Below, in pieces: positions 7,118 to 9,534 of a stretch of DNA of 9,534 nucleotides. The stretch is from assembly GCA_910586725.1 (NCBI GenBank), contig CAJUJL010000011.1, forward strand, positions 62,512 to 72,045, written 5' to 3'. Within the stretch, counting starts at the first letter, position 1. Every line of letters starts with the position of its first letter. The translations under genes and the position numbers were made by a program. The notes under the pieces were generated by a model. That model saw only the letters and a program-made list of their open reading frames with translations. It did no database searches and was not told the origin of the DNA. Source of the DNA: an uncultured Lachnospiraceae bacterium. Its GTDB lineage: Bacteria; Bacillota; Clostridia; Lachnospirales; Lachnospiraceae.

Positions 7118-7537
7118 ATGAAATTCAAAGGAAAAATAGCGGTATGGTACTGGGCGATTCTGCTTATTGTAAATGGAATGTGTTTTTTTGACGTCGGCTA
7201 TTTGCAGGGCAGAGCCCTGGAGATTATGATTTATGTCGTAATTGCTGATTTTGTGTTATTGCCTCCGGTGGTTCGGAATTATGTTTTGCTGACGCAGGAT
7301 ACGATTACCGTGTGTTTTGGGTTTGGAAAAGACGAAATGCAGATCAAAGATGTTACAGAGGTCAGAGAGACCCGTAATCCAATTGCAGCCGGAGCCGCTT
7401 CTATGGACCGTATCATGATTAAAGGGAGGCGCAAAGAATTTATATGCGCAATTCGCCGGAAAGAGGAGTTTTACACGGAATTAAAAAAACGGAGACGCAA
7501 AATTGCAATTGTGCGGAGAGAAAAGAAAAAAGCATAG
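7118..7537 (+). CDS. Two-TM protein with YyaB-like PH domain
   Basis: This 139-aa membrane protein has two hydrophobic segments (about residues 8-25 and 35-52). A short cytoplasmic beta-rich domain follows (55-123) with the pattern VRETRNPIAAGAASMDRIMIKG...FICAIRRKEEFYTELKK, which resembles the bacterial PH-like domain bPH_6 found in B. subtilis YyaB. The C-terminal tail is very basic (KKRRRK...RREKKKA). The start is ATG 7118, with GGGAGG at 7105-7110, seven bases upstream; an in-frame TTG at 7091 has no ribosome binding site. It lies 30 bases after the methyltransferase remnant and 25 before the next gene. The role of this family is not established, so this is a domain-level call. Confidence 0.72.
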   Translation: MKFKGKIAVWYWAILLIVNGMCFFDVGYLQGRALEIMIYVVIADFVLLPPVVRNYVLLTQDTITVCFGFGKDEMQIKDVTEVRETRNPIAAGAASMDRIMIKGRRKEFICAIRRKEEFYTELKKRRRKIAIVRREKKKA

Positions 7538-7562
7538 GAAGGATAGAAAGGGAGATAAAATT

Positions 7563-8231
7563 ATGGAGCAATGCAAGGTGAAAAATCTTTATTGTTTAAG
7601 TGAAACAATTGCTGCCGAATTGTTAGAGCGTGCAGAGTATCCATGGGAGGCGTTACAGGGCATTCGCGATTTCATCCTTGAAATCGGCCCAACGCTGGAT
7701 CCGGCCATATACGAAAGAAGAGGAGAAGACGTCTGGGTAGCCAAAAGCGCCAAAGTGGCTCCGACAGCGTGTTTAAACGGGCCTTTGATTATCGACGAGG
7801 AAGCGGAAATACGTCACTGCGCATATATCCGTGGAAGCGCAATCATAGGAAAAGGTTCGGTTGTGGGTAATTCTACGGAACTCAAAAACGTTATTCTTTT
7901 TAATTCTGTGCAGGTACCGCATTATAATTATGTAGGAGATTCCATTTTAGGCTATAAGTCCCATATGGGCGCGGGTTCGATTACGTCAAACGTAAAATCC
8001 GACAAGACGCTTGTCGTTGTCAAAGACAAAGAAGAGCAGATTGCGACGGGACTGAAAAAATTTGGCGCAATGCTGGGAGATTATGTTGAAGTCGGGTGCA
8101 ATTCTGTTTTGAATCCGGGAACGGTAGTCGGCAGACATACAAACATTTACCCGTTGTCTATGGTGCGGGGCGTCGTGCCGGAACATTCCATCTATAAGAA
8201 CAAAAATGAAGTGGTTCAAAAGAAGGGTTAA
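7563..8231 (+). CDS. Left-handed beta-helix (hexapeptide) acyltransferase-like protein, GlmU C-domain related
   Basis: This 222-aa protein has a helical N-terminus (1-45) and then a left-handed beta-helix of hexapeptide repeats (about 57-200), typical of sugar-nucleotide acyltransferases. The central stretch VPHYNYVGDSILGYKSHMGAGSITSN (from about residue 118) closely parallels the GlmU acetyltransferase core. H120 falls where GlmU has its catalytic histidine (VPH/AGH-LTYLGD pattern). The N-terminal nucleotidyltransferase domain of GlmU is absent, although such proteins are often labelled UDP-GlcNAc pyrophosphorylase. The start is ATG 7563, with AAGGGAG at 7548-7554, eight bases upstream; an upstream in-frame TTG or GTG would overlap the previous gene. 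A transfer to a sugar or amine is likely, substrate unknown. The DUF6440 gene follows 15 bases later, so co-transcription is probable. Confidence 0.82.
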   Translation: MEQCKVKNLYCLSETIAAELLERAEYPWEALQGIRDFILEIGPTLDPAIYERRGEDVWVAKSAKVAPTACLNGPLIIDEEAEIRHCAYIRGSAIIGKGSVVGNSTELKNVILFNSVQVPHYNYVGDSILGYKSHMGAGSITSNVKSDKTLVVVKDKEEQIATGLKKFGAMLGDYVEVGCNSVLNPGTVVGRHTNIYPLSMVRGVVPEHSIYKNKNEVVQKKG

Positions 8232-8246
8232 AAGAGGAGGCTTCCT

Positions 8247-8426
8247 ATGGGAAAAGAGAAAAGATTTGAAATCGTTGAAGAGGAAGGATCGGCGTTGTCA
8301 GACAACGGCAGACGGCAAATTTTTCGGGATAAAGAAACAGGCGTAAATTATCTGTATATTCGGATGGGATATTCGGGAGGACTTACGCCGCTTTTGGATG
8401 CTGATGGAAAACCTGTGATTACGTAA
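8247..8426 (+). CDS. DUF6440 family small protein
   Basis: This 59-aa protein is translated from ATG 8247 with a strong GAGGAGG (8234-8240) six bases upstream. The sequence starts MGKEKRFEIVEEE and carries the hallmark RDKETGVNYLY (28-37) followed by GGLTPLLDADGKPVI (44-58), which is the pattern of the DUF6440 family of Firmicute miniproteins of unknown function. There is no signal peptide or TM segment. It starts 15 bases after the beta-helix gene stop and probably shares its transcript. Confidence 0.8.
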   Translation: MGKEKRFEIVEEEGSALSDNGRRQIFRDKETGVNYLYIRMGYSGGLTPLLDADGKPVIT

Positions 8427-8497
8427 AATCAAATTATCATTTTCTGCATAAAAAAGGACAGACCTGTCATATATTAAAAAAAACAGGAGTGATGTTT

Positions 8498-8815
8498 ATG
8501 CGGATGGAAGATGTAAACGCGCGAAAAGCATATATACAAAATGTCCGGAAATCGTTTGATTCTCCGGGACGTGAATATGAATTTAAAAGGGAACCCGACA
8601 CAAAAGGAGAAGCAGCGGAAGGCTTCTCTTTTTTTAAAATCCGCCTTGTCGCGGCGGCTTTGCTATTTGCAGCTTATATATACTGTGACAGGACAAATAC
8701 GGTTGTTTATCATGTTTCCACAAAGGAAGTGACGGAAAAAATTGAAGCAGATTTTGATTACGAAAAAGCCAGGAATGAGATCGTAGAAGTATTTCATGCT
8801 ATCCAGCCAAAATAA
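8498..8815 (+). CDS. Single-TM hypothetical protein
   Basis: This 105-aa protein is one I do not recognise. The N-terminal 42 residues are polar and charged (RMEDVNARKAYIQNVRKSF...), followed by one membrane helix (about residues 47-62, RLVAAALLFAAYIYCD) and a 40-residue C-terminal part (VSTKEVTEKIEADFDYEKA...) that looks helical and acidic. Such short single-pass proteins are common near the cell envelope in Clostridia; inside-out orientation would put the C-terminal part outside, but this is inferred. The start is ATG 8498, with AGGAG at 8485-8489, eight bases upstream; upstream ATG 8492 and GTG 8489 sit too close to that site. The stop TAA abuts the stop of the opposing PepSY gene. The last operon gene is 71 bases upstream. 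Confidence 0.72.
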   Translation: MRMEDVNARKAYIQNVRKSFDSPGREYEFKREPDTKGEAAEGFSFFKIRLVAAALLFAAYIYCDRTNTVVYHVSTKEVTEKIEADFDYEKARNEIVEVFHAIQPK

Positions 8816-9274
8816 TCATCGTCGCTGCGTTTCTGTTTCTGTCTCCAGCCGGAGTTCATTTTTATTATTGCAGTTAAAGTTTAAGATTTCTCCGGTATAG
8901 GCGTTGATTTTGTAATGGTATTCTTTGTTGTCGTCTGTTTCAAAACGAATGCTGTAGAGTTGAAGTCCGTTTTCATAGTTGAGGCTGCTTTTATCCAGTG
9001 TAACTTCATCTTTGGCATATCCGGCATGGGTCATTGCAATCGTAGCAGTCTGGTCAGAAGTAAGCAGGGAAGACGGGCCGTTTGTGATTGGATTTTCTGC
9101 GGCTATGGATGCGGATGGATCTGAAGCAGCCGACGGTTCTTTTTGTTCGGTTTCTGCTGTTTGGGATGGCGGCGTTTCTTTTCCGGTATTTGTCTTTTTC
9201 ATATTGGAACAACCGCAGAAGCAGATCAGGAGTATAGGGATTGCCAGAAGAAAAAAAATTTTTGTTTTTTTCAT
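8816..9274 (-). CDS. PepSY-domain lipoprotein
   Basis: This 152-aa secreted lipoprotein has an N-terminal signal MKKTKIFFLLAIPILLICFCGC, with the likely lipidated cysteine C22 (preceded by FCG, so the lipobox is not classical). A low-complexity P/S/T/E-rich linker (about 31-69) follows. The C-terminal PepSY domain (about 72-134) reads LTSDQTATIAMTHAG...YSIRFETDDNKEYHYKINAYTGEIL, a fold thought to inhibit or bind proteases or act in envelope sensing. The tail ends with an ETETET run. The start is ATG at 9272-9274, with GGAG seven bases upstream on the minus strand. No clear promoter is visible upstream. The gene lies next to transposase-derived sequence and converges on the single-TM protein gene with no gap. 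Confidence 0.87.
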   Translation of the reverse strand: MKKTKIFFLLAIPILLICFCGCSNMKKTNTGKETPPSQTAETEQKEPSAASDPSASIAAENPITNGPSSLLTSDQTATIAMTHAGYAKDEVTLDKSSLNYENGLQLYSIRFETDDNKEYHYKINAYTGEILNFNCNNKNELRLETETETQRR

Positions 9275-9317
9275 AGGTCTTCTCCTTTGCTTTTTTTATA
9301 AATAGTCTGCCACAAAA

Positions 9318-9476
9318 ATGCAAAAATTACTCATTGAAAGGAAGTCGGGGACCTTCTTCACCATTGCAATCGGAGAGTATGAGAGCAGCAAGTACTGGCT
9401 GCGTGTGTTCAACAGCCTGAAAATCTGCGGCATAAGGGACATACTTTTGACATGCCGGTTTATTTTTAATATGTAA
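9318..9476 (+). pseudogene. IS256/Mutator-type transposase fragment
   Basis: The + frame from 9318 contains a stretch (9369-9455) reading IGEYESSKYWLRVFNSLK and continuing ICGIRDILLTC. This matches the IS256-family core pattern (GE.ESSKYWL.VLN.LK.RG..DIL..C) that precedes the conserved DG of intact transposases. The upstream 17 residues and the downstream RFIFNM do not fit the family, and the frame ends at TAA 9474-9476. Only about 30 family-like residues remain of a protein that is usually about 400 aa. I read it as a decayed remnant of an insertion element. No inverted repeats or target duplications could be assigned. Confidence 0.7.
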
Positions 9477-9534
9477 CAATCAAGGGGCTGTCGGGAAATA
9501 GGTAGTCCCAAACAGAGGCAGGTGTGATTCATTC
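9477..9534. other. Unassigned sequence after the transposase fragment
   Basis: A segment beginning GGGGCTGTCGGGAAAT (9484-9499) resembles the general style of IS termini, and could be the outer end of a second or truncated element, but no partner repeat is in the window. No gene can be supported here. Confidence 0.25.

Noticed and set aside
7503..7562. Earlier start for the beta-helix protein
   Set aside because: It overlaps the preceding gene and has no ribosome binding site, whereas ATG 7563 has a strong one.
8456..8473. GACAG/CTGTC inverted repeat near 8458-8469 as a terminator
   Set aside because: The stem is five bp with a two-base loop and no following T-run.
9296..9532. Minus-strand open frame over the transposase fragment
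   Set aside because: It is antisense to transposase-like sequence, has no family resemblance and no supported start.

Overview
The window looks like a chromosomal stretch of an anaerobic, low-to-mid GC Firmicute, most likely a gut-type Clostridia/Lachnospiraceae member. This is inferred from strong GGAGG-type ribosome binding sites, an anaerobe-style pair of acyl-CoA ligases, a Gram-positive-type topoisomerase III, a DUF6440 miniprotein and a PepSY lipoprotein. No rRNA, tRNA or CRISPR array is visible.

Region 1 (1-2647) starts inside a PaaK-type phenylacetate-CoA ligase gene on the + strand. It converges on a minus-strand amidohydrolase_2 gene across a perfect 16-bp bidirectional terminator. 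Upstream of the amidohydrolase, also on the minus strand, is a small membrane/zinc-ribbon protein gene. Its coding frame runs back toward a good Shine-Dalgarno but has no start codon there. The 420-base divergent spacer (2226-2647) holds promoter-like elements for both directions, a small palindrome and a leader hairpin.

Region 2 (2648-8815) is a co-directional + strand run that could be one operon. It holds a second adenylate-forming acyl-CoA ligase, topoisomerase III (its RBS overlaps the ligase stop codon), and a D12-class DNA adenine methyltransferase broken by an internal deletion and frameshift. These are followed by a two-TM protein with a YyaB-like PH domain, a stand-alone left-handed beta-helix acyltransferase-like protein, a 59-aa DUF6440 protein and a 105-aa single-TM protein of unknown function.

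Region 3 (8816-9534) has a minus-strand PepSY lipoprotein gene whose stop codon directly abuts the stop of the preceding + strand gene. It is followed by a decayed fragment of an IS256/Mutator-type transposase and sequence whose nature I cannot settle.

Functionally, the two CoA ligases and the amidohydrolase suggest activation and processing of carboxylic acids, possibly aromatic, but the substrate is not readable from sequence. The downstream genes look like housekeeping or accessory genes without an obvious shared pathway. I found no convincing new defence or mobile system. The most informative oddities are the internally deleted methyltransferase, the zinc-ribbon gene without a usable start and the transposase relic.
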